Positions 27,246 through 37,193 are shown, counted from the stretch's first letter. The stretch is DNA of 64,000 nt from Shewanella sp. NFH-SH190041 (GCF_024363255.1 NZ_AP026070.1:2852001-2916000), one strand, 5' to 3'. Program-made: numbers and translations. Notes: generated from the sequence alone by a model not told the origin.

Positions 27246-27344
27246 TTTTTGCAGCACATTATGGATTCTTTATGCAAGAAAGAGATTTTGAAATGTCATT
27301 GCGCTATCTGATAACCGATAACGCTGTAGAGTGGTCAACGGGCC
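27246..27344. mobile_element. Degenerate relict of the 53189-53450 MITE family
   Basis: Bases 27246-27330 align almost without gaps to 53212-53297 of the intact MITE; identical blocks include TTTTTGCAGC, CTTTAT, TTGCGCTA, CTGATAA and CCGATAACGC, with one base deleted. The right end GGTCAACGGGCC matches the MITE terminus GGTCAACAGACC at 10 of 12 positions. The middle (53298 onwards) and left terminus are missing. The IS3 element begins at the very next base. Confidence 0.65.
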
Positions 27345-27383
27345 GGTAGTCCTCCCTTTTTTAACCGCCATTAAAAGTAGAGA

Positions 27384-28199
27384 TTAAGCAGCCATCAGTG
27401 GTGGCCTGCCGTTATTGGCTTTGTGTGGTCGTTCATGATTGTAAAACCATAGCCACTTTGTCGCATAGTCTTGTACCTCCTCAATTGAATCGAATAGATG
27501 CTTGCTCACCCAACTGTATCGAATCGTTTTGTTGTGTCGCTCGATATAGGCGTTCTGCTGAGGTTTACCTGGCTGAATATATTCAATCCGAATGTTATGT
27601 TGCTTGGCCCAATTAACAAACTCACCGCTAATGAATTCAGGCCCATTATCACAACGGATAATGGAAGGTTTAGGGCGTTGTTCCAAGAGTTGATTAAGAG
27701 TTCGGATAACCCTTAGTGCTGGCAGTGACAGTCCCGCTTCAATCGCCAAGCCTTCACGATGATAATCATCAATCACATTAAATAAACGGTAGCTGCGACC
27801 ATCAGCCAACTGGTCATGCATGAAATCGACGGACCATACTTGATTCGGCCGCACGGGTTCTTTTAACGGCTCTGGAGCATGGCGTTTTAGCCGTCGTTTA
27901 GGACGAATACGCAGGTTTAACGCTAGCTCGCAATAAATACGATACACACGTTTGTGGTTCCATGTTTTGTCCTTCACATTGCGCAGGTAATCAAAGCACA
28001 GACCAAAGCCCCAGTCATTTTCATCTGTCGTCAGCTGAATAAGCCAATTGGCAATGTCTGCATTTTCGTCTCGCAGGACTGATTGGTAGCGGTAGCAAGT
28101 CTCACTGACGCTGAAAATGCGACATGCCATTCGAATACTGATGTCTGAAGCCGCCACAGACTGCTGAGCAAGCACGCGTCGCTCACTGGGCTTCACCAC
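27384..28199 (-). CDS. IS3 transposase OrfB (DDE integrase domain)
   Basis: Catalytic part of the IS3-family transposase, 271 residues in its own frame. The rve integrase core shows the DDE residues: WSVDFMHD (first Asp), IRCDNGPEF (second Asp) and [11 protein letters not shown] (Glu). It is normally translated as an OrfAB fusion via the A6G slip site near 28200, seven bases into the overlap with OrfA. Full length; no disruption. Confidence 0.93.
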   Translation of the reverse strand: MVKPSERRVLAQQSVAASDISIRMACRIFSVSETCYRYQSVLRDENADIANWLIQLTTDENDWGFGLCFDYLRNVKDKTWNHKRVYRIYCELALNLRIRPKRRLKRHAPEPLKEPVRPNQVWSVDFMHDQLADGRSYRLFNVIDDYHREGLAIEAGLSLPALRVIRTLNQLLEQRPKPSIIRCDNGPEFISGEFVNWAKQHNIRIEYIQPGKPQQNAYIERHNKTIRYSWVSKHLFDSIEEVQDYATKWLWFYNHERPHKANNGRPPLMAA

Positions 28200-28459
28200 T
28201 TTTTTGCCATGGCTTCCTGAATAATTTCGGCTTTGAGACGTTCTTCAGCATACATTTTCTTGAGCCGTCGGTTTTCGTCTTCAAGTTCTTTCATACGCGC
28301 CATGAGTGACGCATCCATCCCACTGTATTTTGCCCGCCATTTGTAAAAGGTCGCACTGCTCATGCCATGCTCACGACAAAGCTCTGGAACGGGTGCTCCT
28401 GCTTCAGCTTGCTTGAGGATGTTGATTATCTGACTGTCCGTGTATCGCGATGTTTTCAT
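28193..28459 (-). CDS. IS3 transposase OrfA (helix-turn-helix)
   Basis: DNA-binding half of the transposase (88 residues). It has a helix-turn-helix of the tnp_1 type ([20 protein letters not shown]) and a leucine-zipper-like C-terminal helix ([20 protein letters not shown]). It ends at MAKKW just where the A6G slippery run lies, consistent with programmed -1 frameshifting into OrfB. Confidence 0.93.
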   Translation of the reverse strand: MKTSRYTDSQIINILKQAEAGAPVPELCREHGMSSATFYKWRAKYSGMDASLMARMKELEDENRRLKKMYAEERLKAEIIQEAMAKKW

Positions 28460-28550
28460 GTCGAATCTCCTGCGTTTACCTTACGAGAAAATTCTACTTT
28501 TGGCTGCTGTTATTTTTAGGGGGGACTACCGGCCTAGTTATCGATAAAAA

Positions 28551-28577
28551 AAGCGCATCGGTAAAACCGATGCGCTT
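28551..28577 (-). terminator. Terminator of the TonB-dependent receptor gene
   Basis: Perfect 11-base stem AAGCGCATCGG/CCGATGCGCTT with a five-base loop and an A-run on the left. It lies 27 bases past the receptor stop and only 20 bases from the IS right end. Confidence 0.9.
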
Positions 28578-28603
28578 ACTCAATTACTCTGTATTACGAC
28601 TTT

Positions 28604-31426
28604 TTAGAAAGTGTAATCAACTTGTAGATAGAAGGTTCTACCATATGGATCAGCATAACGAGGGTCATAACCTACCTGATGGCCAGCCGCGCCATTGAAA
28701 GTCAACGGAGGCTGTTCATCAAGCAAATTCTTCACACCCAAAGCAACATCCAGAGACTCTTGCCAGCTGTAATTCAAACGATAATCAATGGTGTAATATG
28801 GCTTAACATATTTTTGAATCAGGCTTGCATCAACCTTATCTCCCCAGCCACCATCTTTTGCTTCATAAACAGTAAAACTACTGCTGGCAGGGGCATCATG
28901 GTATCCGCTTTTCCAATTCACATTCAGGTTATGAGTGAAACCACCATGAGTAAATGAGTTATAGAAAGCGATAATATTACGGAATGTCACAGCTTCATTA
29001 GGTCCTACACGTCCCAGACTGCTATCCCAAACATTATCAGTACCCACTTTCAGGCTCTTATTTTCAATCATATAAGTACCGACCAGACTGGTTTTCAATG
29101 TACCAACATCAAATTCATTGGTCATATTCAACTGCCAATCAATACCTGCCGCTTTACTTTTACCAACATTGTCCGCTTTCTGAACAATTGCCAGTACAGT
29201 ATCACCGGTACCAGGATCTTCACGGGTTACAAATAAATGTCCGTAAAGATCGGCGTTATTGAAAATCTGATTCTGTGTCAAACGACGAACCTGATTTTCC
29301 ATATCAATCTGCCAGTAATCGGCGCTGAAACTAATATCGTTATCTCCTGCCCATACAAAACCGGCAGTAAATTGCTCTGATGTCTCAGACTTCAAGTCTT
29401 CATTACCCTGACGGTAAACATCGTACTGCAGCTTATCTGAATAACAATATTGACTCTTATCTGCAGACAGGTTTGCAGGGCAATCATAAGCAACGGATGT
29501 CACACCATACTCAATACGCGGCTCAGCAATCTGACGCATTGTTGGTGCTTTAAACCCAGTACCATAAGATGCACGTAATAACCACTGCTCATTAGGACGA
29601 TAAGACGTACTCAACTTATAAGTGACATCACTATCGCTACTATTTACAGTTTGATTACCTGTCCTTCTGGAGTCTGTTACCTCACCGATATTGTCATAAC
29701 GCAATGCGGCAGTAACTTCTAAATCCTCAATAACAGGCACAACTAACTCTGCAAAAGCACCATAAGTATCGCGGGAAAGATCAAACTCATCCCCTGCAGA
29801 TTCAAATAAAACAACTTCAGCGGCATTTGCTGCAGAAATCGTTCTCTCATATGAGGCCTTACGGTAATCCATACCAAAGCCTAAATACGCACCGCCAGCG
29901 GGCATCTCAAATACTTCTCCGGACGCTTTCGCTTCTACAGCAAACATACTGGTCTTAGTCGTCTCCCAGTTACCACTGAACATGGTATCTTTTACCATCT
30001 GCTTTTGCTCAGTGGATAAGTCTTCAGGTGAAGCAAAAATGTTTACTGCACCTGATTTTGCTAGATCCATAAACTCTTTTTCTAATGGATAACCAGTCAA
30101 ACGGTTCTCATCACGTTTAGCATCGGCTTTGGTTAAGGCCACATCGTATGACCACTGTGCGATATCGCCACGTAAACCGGTTACAAAGTGTGTTGTTGTA
30201 GTGTCATACTCTGTCGTCCGATTGCCACCTGGTAGCACACGCCAACGAGCAGCAACTTTAGTCATATCCGCCAAGATATTTTGCTCAACACCATCACTAT
30301 CTTTCCAAGCAGTAGGCAAATATGGCAGCACATTATCTTTGACGACATCGGCATCATTCGGTAATGGAATTAATCCGGTTGGATAAGGAGCAATTCGAGT
30401 AATCATCTCAAATTTTGCCCAAGATGCTGTAGCATAAGCTTCTGTCGCATCATTAATTTCCAATAATCCCTGTACAAATGCATTAGTTCTTTTGTTTTCA
30501 GGCTGAATTTCCAGCGTACTGGTATAATCAAATTGACAAGCATTACCAGACGGGGCACTGGTTGTATGGCACTGCCCATTTTGCTCTTTATATGGATTGA
30601 AAGAGTAGGTTTTTGTTTTACCAGTTAAAGCACCATTTTCATCACGCTGATTATACGTAACATAGGCATTACCTGGAATCGCATTACTTGAGCCTGAAAC
30701 AGCAACTAAATTCTGCCCTGCATGCTCAAATTCGATAAAACCTGTCTTAGCAAAATCACGATCGGTAGAACTCAAACGATCTTTTTGATCATGGCTAATT
30801 GCCGCTAAAATATTAAAGCCATCAGCACCTAAATCACCAAAACCTGTGGTTAAGCTGAAATTAGAACTCGAAGTGTCTTTTGGTTTGTCATATCGAGCAC
30901 TGACGGTAGTTTCCTGCAGATCACTCTTTAAAATAAAGTTCACTACGCCAGCAATTGCATCAGAGCCATAAAGTGCAGATGCGCCATCTTTCAAAATTTC
31001 CACACGAGAAATGGCTGATAATGGAATTGAATTCAAATCTACGGTACCACCAGAATCTGCTGAAGCCATACGGCGTCCATTAAGTAGTACCAACGTATAC
31101 TGAGAACCTAAATCACGTAATGATGCTGTTTGAATACCACCACCACCACCACCAACGGACTCCCCTTCAGCGATAAACCCCTGCATAGAGGGTAATGTCG
31201 CAATTAAATCAGGCACACTGGTAACACCGGTCTTTTTAATATCAGCTGCAGTGATGATATCTAGCGGTAATGCGCCTTCCATATCGGTTCTTTTAATCGA
31301 AGAACCCGTTACTTCAATTCGCTCGACTTCTTCTGCTGCTACAGTCATAGGTATTGAAAGCGCTATTGATGCTGCGCCGCCAAATATGGCTAACCGAACT
31401 GACTGAGTAAGAATGTTCCTATGCAT
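28604..31426 (-). CDS. TonB-dependent outer-membrane receptor
   Basis: Outer-membrane barrel with plug domain (940 residues), energised by a TonB complex such as the one encoded next door. Signal peptide ends near TVAAEEVE; the TonB box region reads ERIEVTGSSIKR. The plug follows (about 50-170), with TLVLLNGRRM and VEILKDGASALYGSDAIAGVVNF. The C-terminus ends in the aromatic pattern TFYLQVDYTF. Plug type with GSSIKR and the polyglycine loop is common among receptors for peptides or carbohydrates in Shewanella, but the ligand is not deducible. It has its own promoter region and terminator. Confidence 0.94.
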   Translation of the reverse strand: MHRNILTQSVRLAIFGGAASIALSIPMTVAAEEVERIEVTGSSIKRTDMEGALPLDIITAADIKKTGVTSVPDLIATLPSMQGFIAEGESVGGGGGGIQTASLRDLGSQYTLVLLNGRRMASADSGGTVDLNSIPLSAISRVEILKDGASALYGSDAIAGVVNFILKSDLQETTVSARYDKPKDTSSSNFSLTTGFGDLGADGFNILAAISHDQKDRLSSTDRDFAKTGFIEFEHAGQNLVAVSGSSNAIPGNAYVTYNQRDENGALTGKTKTYSFNPYKEQNGQCHTTSAPSGNACQFDYTSTLEIQPENKRTNAFVQGLLEINDATEAYATASWAKFEMITRIAPYPTGLIPLPNDADVVKDNVLPYLPTAWKDSDGVEQNILADMTKVAARWRVLPGGNRTTEYDTTTTHFVTGLRGDIAQWSYDVALTKADAKRDENRLTGYPLEKEFMDLAKSGAVNIFASPEDLSTEQKQMVKDTMFSGNWETTKTSMFAVEAKASGEVFEMPAGGAYLGFGMDYRKASYERTISAANAAEVVLFESAGDEFDLSRDTYGAFAELVVPVIEDLEVTAALRYDNIGEVTDSRRTGNQTVNSSDSDVTYKLSTSYRPNEQWLLRASYGTGFKAPTMRQIAEPRIEYGVTSVAYDCPANLSADKSQYCYSDKLQYDVYRQGNEDLKSETSEQFTAGFVWAGDNDISFSADYWQIDMENQVRRLTQNQIFNNADLYGHLFVTREDPGTGDTVLAIVQKADNVGKSKAAGIDWQLNMTNEFDVGTLKTSLVGTYMIENKSLKVGTDNVWDSSLGRVGPNEAVTFRNIIAFYNSFTHGGFTHNLNVNWKSGYHDAPASSSFTVYEAKDGGWGDKVDASLIQKYVKPYYTIDYRLNYSWQESLDVALGVKNLLDEQPPLTFNGAAGHQVGYDPRYADPYGRTFYLQVDYTF

Positions 31427-32027
31427 TGTCTATCTCCCTGGACAACTATTTATCGTTTTTATACCCCCAAATTCGATACCTGTGTTATCGAATTTAAAGT
31501 CATTGCGAGAGAAATTAATCACAATAAAAACAATTTTGCAACATAAAGGTTTATATTCCAGCTTGCGCAAATATCTATGCCAACCAATAAAACAGCATAT
31601 ATGCAGCATAAAACCAGACTAAATGCGTTTAATCGGAATTTACGCCTATTTCAACGCATATAGTCATGATTTTAATCTGATTTAAATAAACTCTATTTTT
31701 GCTATTAGCTTTTTCAATTTTGACAAAAAACTCTAGCAGCAACCCAATATCAACCATCACTAATATGCGAAAACACATCTCTTTCAACCTATTTGTTAAC
31801 AAAGATAGCTAAGTATAAAATCTCTACTGTAATAAGGAGGCTTCAACCGGCTTAATTGATGAAGTAAAAATTCAATTTTTGGACATTAATGGTTGTCTAG
31901 TTAGATAGTGGATAAAGACGTTCGGTCTGCGACTGGCGCAGATAATTGACAACAATCTGTACGAATGATGAGAAGGATAAGAGAGGTGAAGATCGCTGGG
32001 ATGATTTCTAACTAATATTAAAAACAA
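31427..32027. other. Leader region of the TonB-dependent receptor
   Basis: About 600 AT-rich bases between the receptor start and the porin terminator. It contains the long inverted repeat at 31469-31495 and a good ribosome-binding site GGGAGA before the receptor ATG. No open frame here looks real. Confidence 0.55.
31469..31495. promoter_or_regulatory. Perfect inverted repeat, operator candidate for the receptor gene
   Basis: Ten-base perfect arms AAATTCGATA / TATCGAATTT separated by seven bases. It lies 43-69 bases upstream of the receptor ATG, where an operator or promoter-overlapping site would be expected. The stem is too AT-rich and lacks a U-tract for a terminator. Regulator unknown. 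Confidence 0.6.
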
Positions 32028-32052
32028 AAGCCCCCTGCATCGCAGAGGGCTT
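32028..32052 (-). terminator. Terminator of the porin gene
   Basis: Stem AAGCCCCCTGC / GCAGAGGGCTT with one internal mismatch and a three-base loop; it lies 25 bases past the porin stop with A-rich sequence on the left side. Confidence 0.85.
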
Positions 32053-32076
32053 GGTATTCACGATACTAATCGTAAA

Positions 32077-33345
32077 TTAGAACTTGTAGCGGATACCAAC
32101 ACCGAAGCCATTTTTGCCTTCAGATTTGGTAACATTACCATCTTTAACAGTCTTGTAGTCACTGAAATCAACTTTACCCTCAGCGTACATAAAGATGTTC
32201 TTATCCCAGCTGTAAGCCACACCAAATGCAGCGTACTGCATCTTAGATTCAACTACAGTACCAGCTTTTGAAGCATAGTCTTCATTAGATTGCAGGTGGT
32301 TAAATACAGCATATGGACGCAAGCCATTGCCCAGATTGTATGCAGTGTAGAATTCTACGCCTACGGCTTCTGGCAACATGTTGCCATTAACATCAGCTTG
32401 GTGCCATTGGTTTTTATTTACGTTAGCAGCAACATACAGACCTTCGTGAGAAAGGTTGCCATAGTTAATACCTAGACCATAGATATAATCTGTACGTTGT
32501 GACTTACCAATACTGCTATCTTTGTATGTAGAAGTAAACTTGCCAATATTACCACCAACAACTACCTGCAAATCACTCATCAGCGTGTAAGATGCAGACA
32601 TACCATAGGTGTTATTATATTCGATCGTTGCCAGATGATATTTATCATACTGCTTCTTAGCTGCTTTAAGCAGATTCTCATCCTTTCTTTCAGCCTCAGT
32701 CACATTCATCGGAGCAACTGGACCAAAATTACCATCCATGTTCACAGCTGTTAAATCAACAGAATCTTGCTGTAACTGTGTTTGTACAGCAAAGCTGAAA
32801 TCGCCAATGGTGTTACGGTATTGAATTACACGGTCAGCACGACCTACACCGTTAGTCGCACCATTGTTGCTGAAGGTATAAGCACCATCTGCACTGCCAC
32901 CCCAGATTACAGCGTTATCGGTACCAGAAACAACGTCATACCATACACCCCATTGCTTACCAAAGGAGATTGTACCGTACATATCATTGCTCAAAGCAAC
33001 ATAACCCAGACGGCTGGTCAGCTTAATTTTGCTGTCGCCAGTATCCAGTTGGTCTTTAGGTGTGGTGGTGAAACCTTTACCACCAAATGGATCAAAGCCC
33101 CAGTCAAACACGCTAGATGCAGTCCATCCATCAGACATTTTATGAGCAAAGTTAAAGCTAACATGTGTACCTTTGCTAACCATGTTAGGGCTGTGCTTCA
33201 GGCTCTGGTCAGTAATTAAACGGGCATCCAGTTGACCACCGAAGGTGAACTGATTGGTATTGTCTTGGTAAACTTGTACTGCTGCGGAGGCTGCTGGCGC
33301 TGCGATGATCGCGGCAAGAGCAGTTGCGATGATAGTTTTGTTCAT
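32077..33345 (-). CDS. Gram-negative general porin
   Basis: Outer-membrane beta-barrel porin of 422 residues. Signal peptide MNKTIIATALAAIIAAPAAS-A is clear. The mature protein opens with VYQDNTNQFTFGGQLDARL, has alternating hydrophobic strands and aromatic girdles throughout, and ends in GVGIRYKF, a C-terminal phenylalanine needed for barrel assembly. It belongs to the trimeric OmpC-like class. Ribosome-binding site AAGG precedes the start. It is a single gene between polB and the receptor. Confidence 0.93.
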   Translation of the reverse strand: MNKTIIATALAAIIAAPAASAAVQVYQDNTNQFTFGGQLDARLITDQSLKHSPNMVSKGTHVSFNFAHKMSDGWTASSVFDWGFDPFGGKGFTTTPKDQLDTGDSKIKLTSRLGYVALSNDMYGTISFGKQWGVWYDVVSGTDNAVIWGGSADGAYTFSNNGATNGVGRADRVIQYRNTIGDFSFAVQTQLQQDSVDLTAVNMDGNFGPVAPMNVTEAERKDENLLKAAKKQYDKYHLATIEYNNTYGMSASYTLMSDLQVVVGGNIGKFTSTYKDSSIGKSQRTDYIYGLGINYGNLSHEGLYVAANVNKNQWHQADVNGNMLPEAVGVEFYTAYNLGNGLRPYAVFNHLQSNEDYASKAGTVVESKMQYAAFGVAYSWDKNIFMYAEGKVDFSDYKTVKDGNVTKSEGKNGFGVGIRYKF

Positions 33346-33562
33346 CTGTGCCTAACCTTATGTGTTTTCAATCTGCTACCTCACTCCGTTGTTATATTTC
33401 TGTCCTTGGCGGCACGCAGGGTAGCAAGACACAGGTTTGATACAAAAGATACAAATGATAAAAGTATGCGCTGGTTATCACTTTTATTCGGGTTTAACGT
33501 TTTTTTTCAACCAATAAAACCAGATTAAAACCAAAATAAAACACTTTTTAACCATTAAAGCA

Positions 33563-35956
33563 TTAGATTAACTTAAGCTGGGATGAACTGATGGTGTGGT
33601 AATTTAACGACAGAACAGTCAGGATAGGCTCAGCGATGGACTGCAGCTGTTTTTGCGCGTAGTAGTCATAATCAGGCGAGGCTGAAGTGAATTGTACCGG
33701 CTCAGCGCCGGAAAGGGTCATGATATATTCAATGCGAGCCCCCCGTCGTAACCAAGCGTCATCTCCACTTTTTGCTGCGGCAATTGCCGCCGCTTTAACA
33801 TGGGGAGCAGATTTTGCGCTGTAGTCAGCTAAGGGGCGACGTAATTTTTTGCTGAAAATAAGTAGCTGATCTAACTTACCGTCATAAAGATCGCTTAATA
33901 CTTGCTGCAGATATCCGGCAATATCCTGCTCAGCGAATAAACGGGTAAATAATTCATGTTGAACCTGTTTAGCTAACGGGCTCCAGTCACTGCGAACTTG
34001 CTCCATGCCTTTAAATATTAGTTCATCCTTGTCATCAGTCGCTTTTAATCCCACGTAACGTTTTTTGCTGCCCAAAGCAGACCCTTTCAGGGTCGGCATA
34101 AAAAATTGGCGGTAATGACACTCAAACTCCAGTTCAAGAAAGCTGGTTAGCTGGTATTCCTGTTGCAGTTTTTGCTGCCAACGCCAATTAATCATCTCTG
34201 CCAATTGTCGCCCTAAAGCAGCGATATCTTGTGGCGGCTTAGCCACATGAATAAATGTGGAGTCGGTATCACCATATATGACAAGGTAGCCCGCCTGCTC
34301 CAACCATTGACGGGTCTGTTTCATAATTTCATGCCCGCGCATCGTGATTGAACTGGCCAATCTGGCATCATGAAATACACAAGATGCCGAGCCCAACACC
34401 CCATACAATGAGTTCATCAGGATTTTAATGGCTTGAGAGAGAGAAGCATCCTGCAACGCTTTTGCCTGCTCCCGCCGCTGCGCCAATGTGGCAATCAATC
34501 CGGGTAATATAGGTTCATCACGGCTGAAGCGAGCGCCCTTAAATCCCGCCACAGTTTCTTCCTGGGGTAAACCGAGTCCGGTAATCAATCCTTTGGGGTC
34601 AATTAAGAATGTCCGGATAATAGAGGGATACAAACTTTTAAAATCCAATACCACAATATTGCGATACAGCCCAGGCAATGAATCCATGACATATCCCCCC
34701 GGACTTTCTTCCGCCAGTACACTGGGAGCGGGCGCCACCATGCCAGCCCGATGTAATTTTGGGGTATAAAGATGCATAAATGCGGCAACTGAGGCACCAA
34801 CCCGCCCCAACGCCAGTCCCGTCATACCGGCTCTTGCCAATGCAAACGACTGAAGCGCCGTTTTTTGGAAGATATCCCACACCAAGCGGCAGTCCATCAG
34901 GTTGTAATAGGCCAGTGCCGCTTTATCCTGATAAAACAGCTGCGTAATTTCCTGGCCACGGTTATCTAGCTGTTCAATAGCCTTGCCCTGCCCCAATAGC
35001 GCCCGCGCCACTGCATCAAGGGCATAACTGTCAAATTGATAAAAAGCAGCCTTAAGCCAATCAATCCCATCCAAGACTACCCGACCGGGTAAATCTAACG
35101 TTTCAGGCCTGAAGGTATCCTTCACTTTCCAGCCCAGTAATTGTCCTCCACGACCCAATGGCAATGACATGTCATAACGGGCAGCACGCCGCCACAACAA
35201 AGCCAAATCAAAACTGACAACCGCCCAACCAAGAATAATGTCCGGATCATATTGCGCAAACCAAGTGACAATCCCCTCAAGTAATGCAGCCTCATCTGGG
35301 TAATAGCTCACTTCGCCAGCCATGATGCGACCATCCTGCGCCTTTATCTCTGCCCCACTTTCCGAGGTATTATCCCACCCCGGAGCCACCATTAGCACTG
35401 TCCGTTGGCAATCACTATAAAAAGCTGCACTATAAAGTGTGCCATCACGGGCACACTCTACATCAAATGACACAGCACGAAGCGGCACAGCCAAGTCTGC
35501 AGGCCGTGCCTTGAGTAATTGATAATGGGGCATACATCCAAGCTGCCCCAGCGGCAATACCTGCGCCTCAAAATCCAATTGAATAAAGCGCTCAGCCAGA
35601 TACCTGTCTTGGGGCTTAGTATCAGTTTCGAATAGCGGTTTTCCAGCATCAGCAGCCATGCGAATCAAACTGCGCAGCGAACTGTATTCTGCGATATACA
35701 GCGCACTGACCGGCTCTTTACTGAAACTGATAAGAGGTAACGCATTAGTGCGACGTGGCAAACCACTGGCGGCAAAAAAAGCTTCATCCTGCTGATGACA
35801 AAAACAAAGATAATCAGCATCCATGACATCCAGCACCGCAGGCCCATTGGGGGTAGAGACAAAATATCTTAATCTTGTGCCGGTTGACGTATTAACCCGG
35901 TGCCGAGTCAGTAAGCGGGCAGAAAGTAACTGGAGGGATGAATTCAGTTGAGGCAT
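33563..35956 (-). CDS. polB: DNA polymerase II
   Basis: Family B polymerase used in repair and restart (797 residues, close to 783 in E. coli). The proofreading exonuclease motif FDVE contains D165 and E167. Polymerase motifs are complete: motif A DFKSLYPSII (438-447), motif B KILMNSLYG (511-519), motif C YGDTDST (561-567). In E. coli polB is SOS-controlled; I looked for a CTGT-N8-ACAG box before this start and did not see one. Single gene. Confidence 0.95.
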   Translation of the reverse strand: MPQLNSSLQLLSARLLTRHRVNTSTGTRLRYFVSTPNGPAVLDVMDADYLCFCHQQDEAFFAASGLPRRTNALPLISFSKEPVSALYIAEYSSLRSLIRMAADAGKPLFETDTKPQDRYLAERFIQLDFEAQVLPLGQLGCMPHYQLLKARPADLAVPLRAVSFDVECARDGTLYSAAFYSDCQRTVLMVAPGWDNTSESGAEIKAQDGRIMAGEVSYYPDEAALLEGIVTWFAQYDPDIILGWAVVSFDLALLWRRAARYDMSLPLGRGGQLLGWKVKDTFRPETLDLPGRVVLDGIDWLKAAFYQFDSYALDAVARALLGQGKAIEQLDNRGQEITQLFYQDKAALAYYNLMDCRLVWDIFQKTALQSFALARAGMTGLALGRVGASVAAFMHLYTPKLHRAGMVAPAPSVLAEESPGGYVMDSLPGLYRNIVVLDFKSLYPSIIRTFLIDPKGLITGLGLPQEETVAGFKGARFSRDEPILPGLIATLAQRREQAKALQDASLSQAIKILMNSLYGVLGSASCVFHDARLASSITMRGHEIMKQTRQWLEQAGYLVIYGDTDSTFIHVAKPPQDIAALGRQLAEMINWRWQQKLQQEYQLTSFLELEFECHYRQFFMPTLKGSALGSKKRYVGLKATDDKDELIFKGMEQVRSDWSPLAKQVQHELFTRLFAEQDIAGYLQQVLSDLYDGKLDQLLIFSKKLRRPLADYSAKSAPHVKAAAIAAAKSGDDAWLRRGARIEYIMTLSGAEPVQFTSASPDYDYYAQKQLQSIAEPILTVLSLNYHTISSSQLKLI

Positions 35957-36280
35957 AGCACCTTAAGCACATGTAATAACCACTGGGCAGCAGTGTATCA
36001 TGCCGAGGTTTACCGGTTATCTACCGGAATATTGCAGTATCGGCTCAATCATTCCAGCCAAGACGTTATCACTCATTATTCTGATTAATGGTTTGTGTAG
36101 TGAGTATTGCAAAATCAACATAAGAAACAAGCCGTGCATAAGTGGAACACGGTGCACAATTTAACGTTTTGGTATTTATTGATTAATCGCTATCGTGCTT
36201 AGCGAGTACCACCGAGCATATCCTGCCAAGCACTATTTATATTTTTGAGGTATGCAGCTAGCGACTATGGCAGCTTAGGT
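35957..36280. other. Intergenic region
   Basis: About 320 bases between the polB start and the marC stop. It must carry the polB promoter. I see no LexA box, repeat or open frame that can be supported. Confidence 0.5.
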
Positions 36281-36910
36281 TTAAGGATGTGCTTGTATAA
36301 ACTGGCTCACCACTTCCATTGCTCCCTGAATCACCATCTGACAGCCGATAACCGCTAAAATCAGCCCCATCAGCCGGGTAATAATATTTAAACTGTTATC
36401 CCCTACCCGGCGAATAATACACTCACCATATATAAAGCTAAAAAAGGTGATCAGACATAACAGGGAAAACATGACAATCGTGATTAGAATATGGGGCCAA
36501 CCGTCCGCGGCACTAAAATTCATTGCGGTTGCAATAGTACCAGGACCAGCCAGTAAAGGAACCGCGAGCGGTGATACGCTAACATCCTCAGCCTGTAAAT
36601 CATCACCTTTATGTAGCGTATTACCGGCACCTTTTAGCATGTGGTAACCGATAATAAATACAATGACCCCACCGGTGATCCGCAGCGCTGGCAAACTGAT
36701 GCCAAACAGATGAAAAATCCCTTTTCCCAGCAGGGAGAAAGCACAAACGATGGCAAGGGAAATCAACAGCGCCTTAATCGCCGTTTTTCGCTGTTCCGCT
36801 TTGGATTGCTGTGCAGTCAGGCCGACAAAGGCTACTGTATTGGGCAGCGGATTCATAATGGCGAAAAAACCCAAAAATACCGTTAAAGCATGTTGCCAAA
36901 GCCCATCCAT
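36281..36910 (-). CDS. MarC-family inner-membrane protein
   Basis: UPF0056/MarC membrane protein (209 residues) with about six hydrophobic segments. It shows the family signature NPLPNTVAFVGLT near residue 20, the GKGIFHLFGISLPALRITGG stretch and PLAVPLLAGPGTIAT near 115. Despite the name, MarC proteins have no proven role in antibiotic resistance; transport function is unknown. Divergent from dinG. Confidence 0.92.
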   Translation of the reverse strand: MDGLWQHALTVFLGFFAIMNPLPNTVAFVGLTAQQSKAEQRKTAIKALLISLAIVCAFSLLGKGIFHLFGISLPALRITGGVIVFIIGYHMLKGAGNTLHKGDDLQAEDVSVSPLAVPLLAGPGTIATAMNFSAADGWPHILITIVMFSLLCLITFFSFIYGECIIRRVGDNSLNIITRLMGLILAVIGCQMVIQGAMEVVSQFIQAHP

Positions 36911-37153
36911 CTTATCCCCTCCACGTGTCTTAATTCGGTCATCAACCCATCGTTACCATCACAACAATCTATTTGCCCTGCCGTCACGGCGATATGCCAA
37001 TACCAGTGTGGCACTGCCACCCTCAATATCCAACTAGTTGAAAGCCAATCATTTCAGTCTAACCTATTACCAATACACCATGGCTGTATCTGCAATGTGA
37101 CAGCAAAAACGCCTGACCGCGCACCTTTACCTGATTCCCGCCACCTAGGTTTA

Positions 37154-37169
37154 CTGTTATTCTATACAG
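37154..37169 (+). promoter_or_regulatory. LexA (SOS) box before dinG
   Basis: The site CTGT-TATTCTAT-ACAG matches the gammaproteobacterial LexA consensus CTGT-N8-ACAG exactly, with flanking TTTA and CATT. It ends 25 bases before the dinG ATG, a position where LexA would block the promoter. Confidence 0.85.
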
Positions 37170-37193
37170 CATTAATCACCAGTTAGAAACTAC

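Larger units (their letters stand above)
27345..28530 (-). mobile_element. IS3-family insertion sequence (IS407-like), 1186 bp
   Basis: A complete-looking element carrying two overlapping reading frames. Terminal inverted repeats start GGTAGTCC-C/T-CCCT on both sides and share AAAAGTAGA near base 30. The base quartet GGCC flanks both ends (27341-27344 and 28531-28534), a plausible target duplication. Between the frames is the slippery heptamer A6G, expected to give the OrfAB transposase by -1 frameshifting. No internal stop or deletion is seen, so it may be active. It lies between the TonB2 leader and the receptor terminator. Confidence 0.88.

Noticed and set aside
35957..36280. Search for a LexA box upstream of polB
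   Set aside because: No CTGT-N8-ACAG found in this stretch, unlike dinG; SOS control of polB cannot be claimed here.
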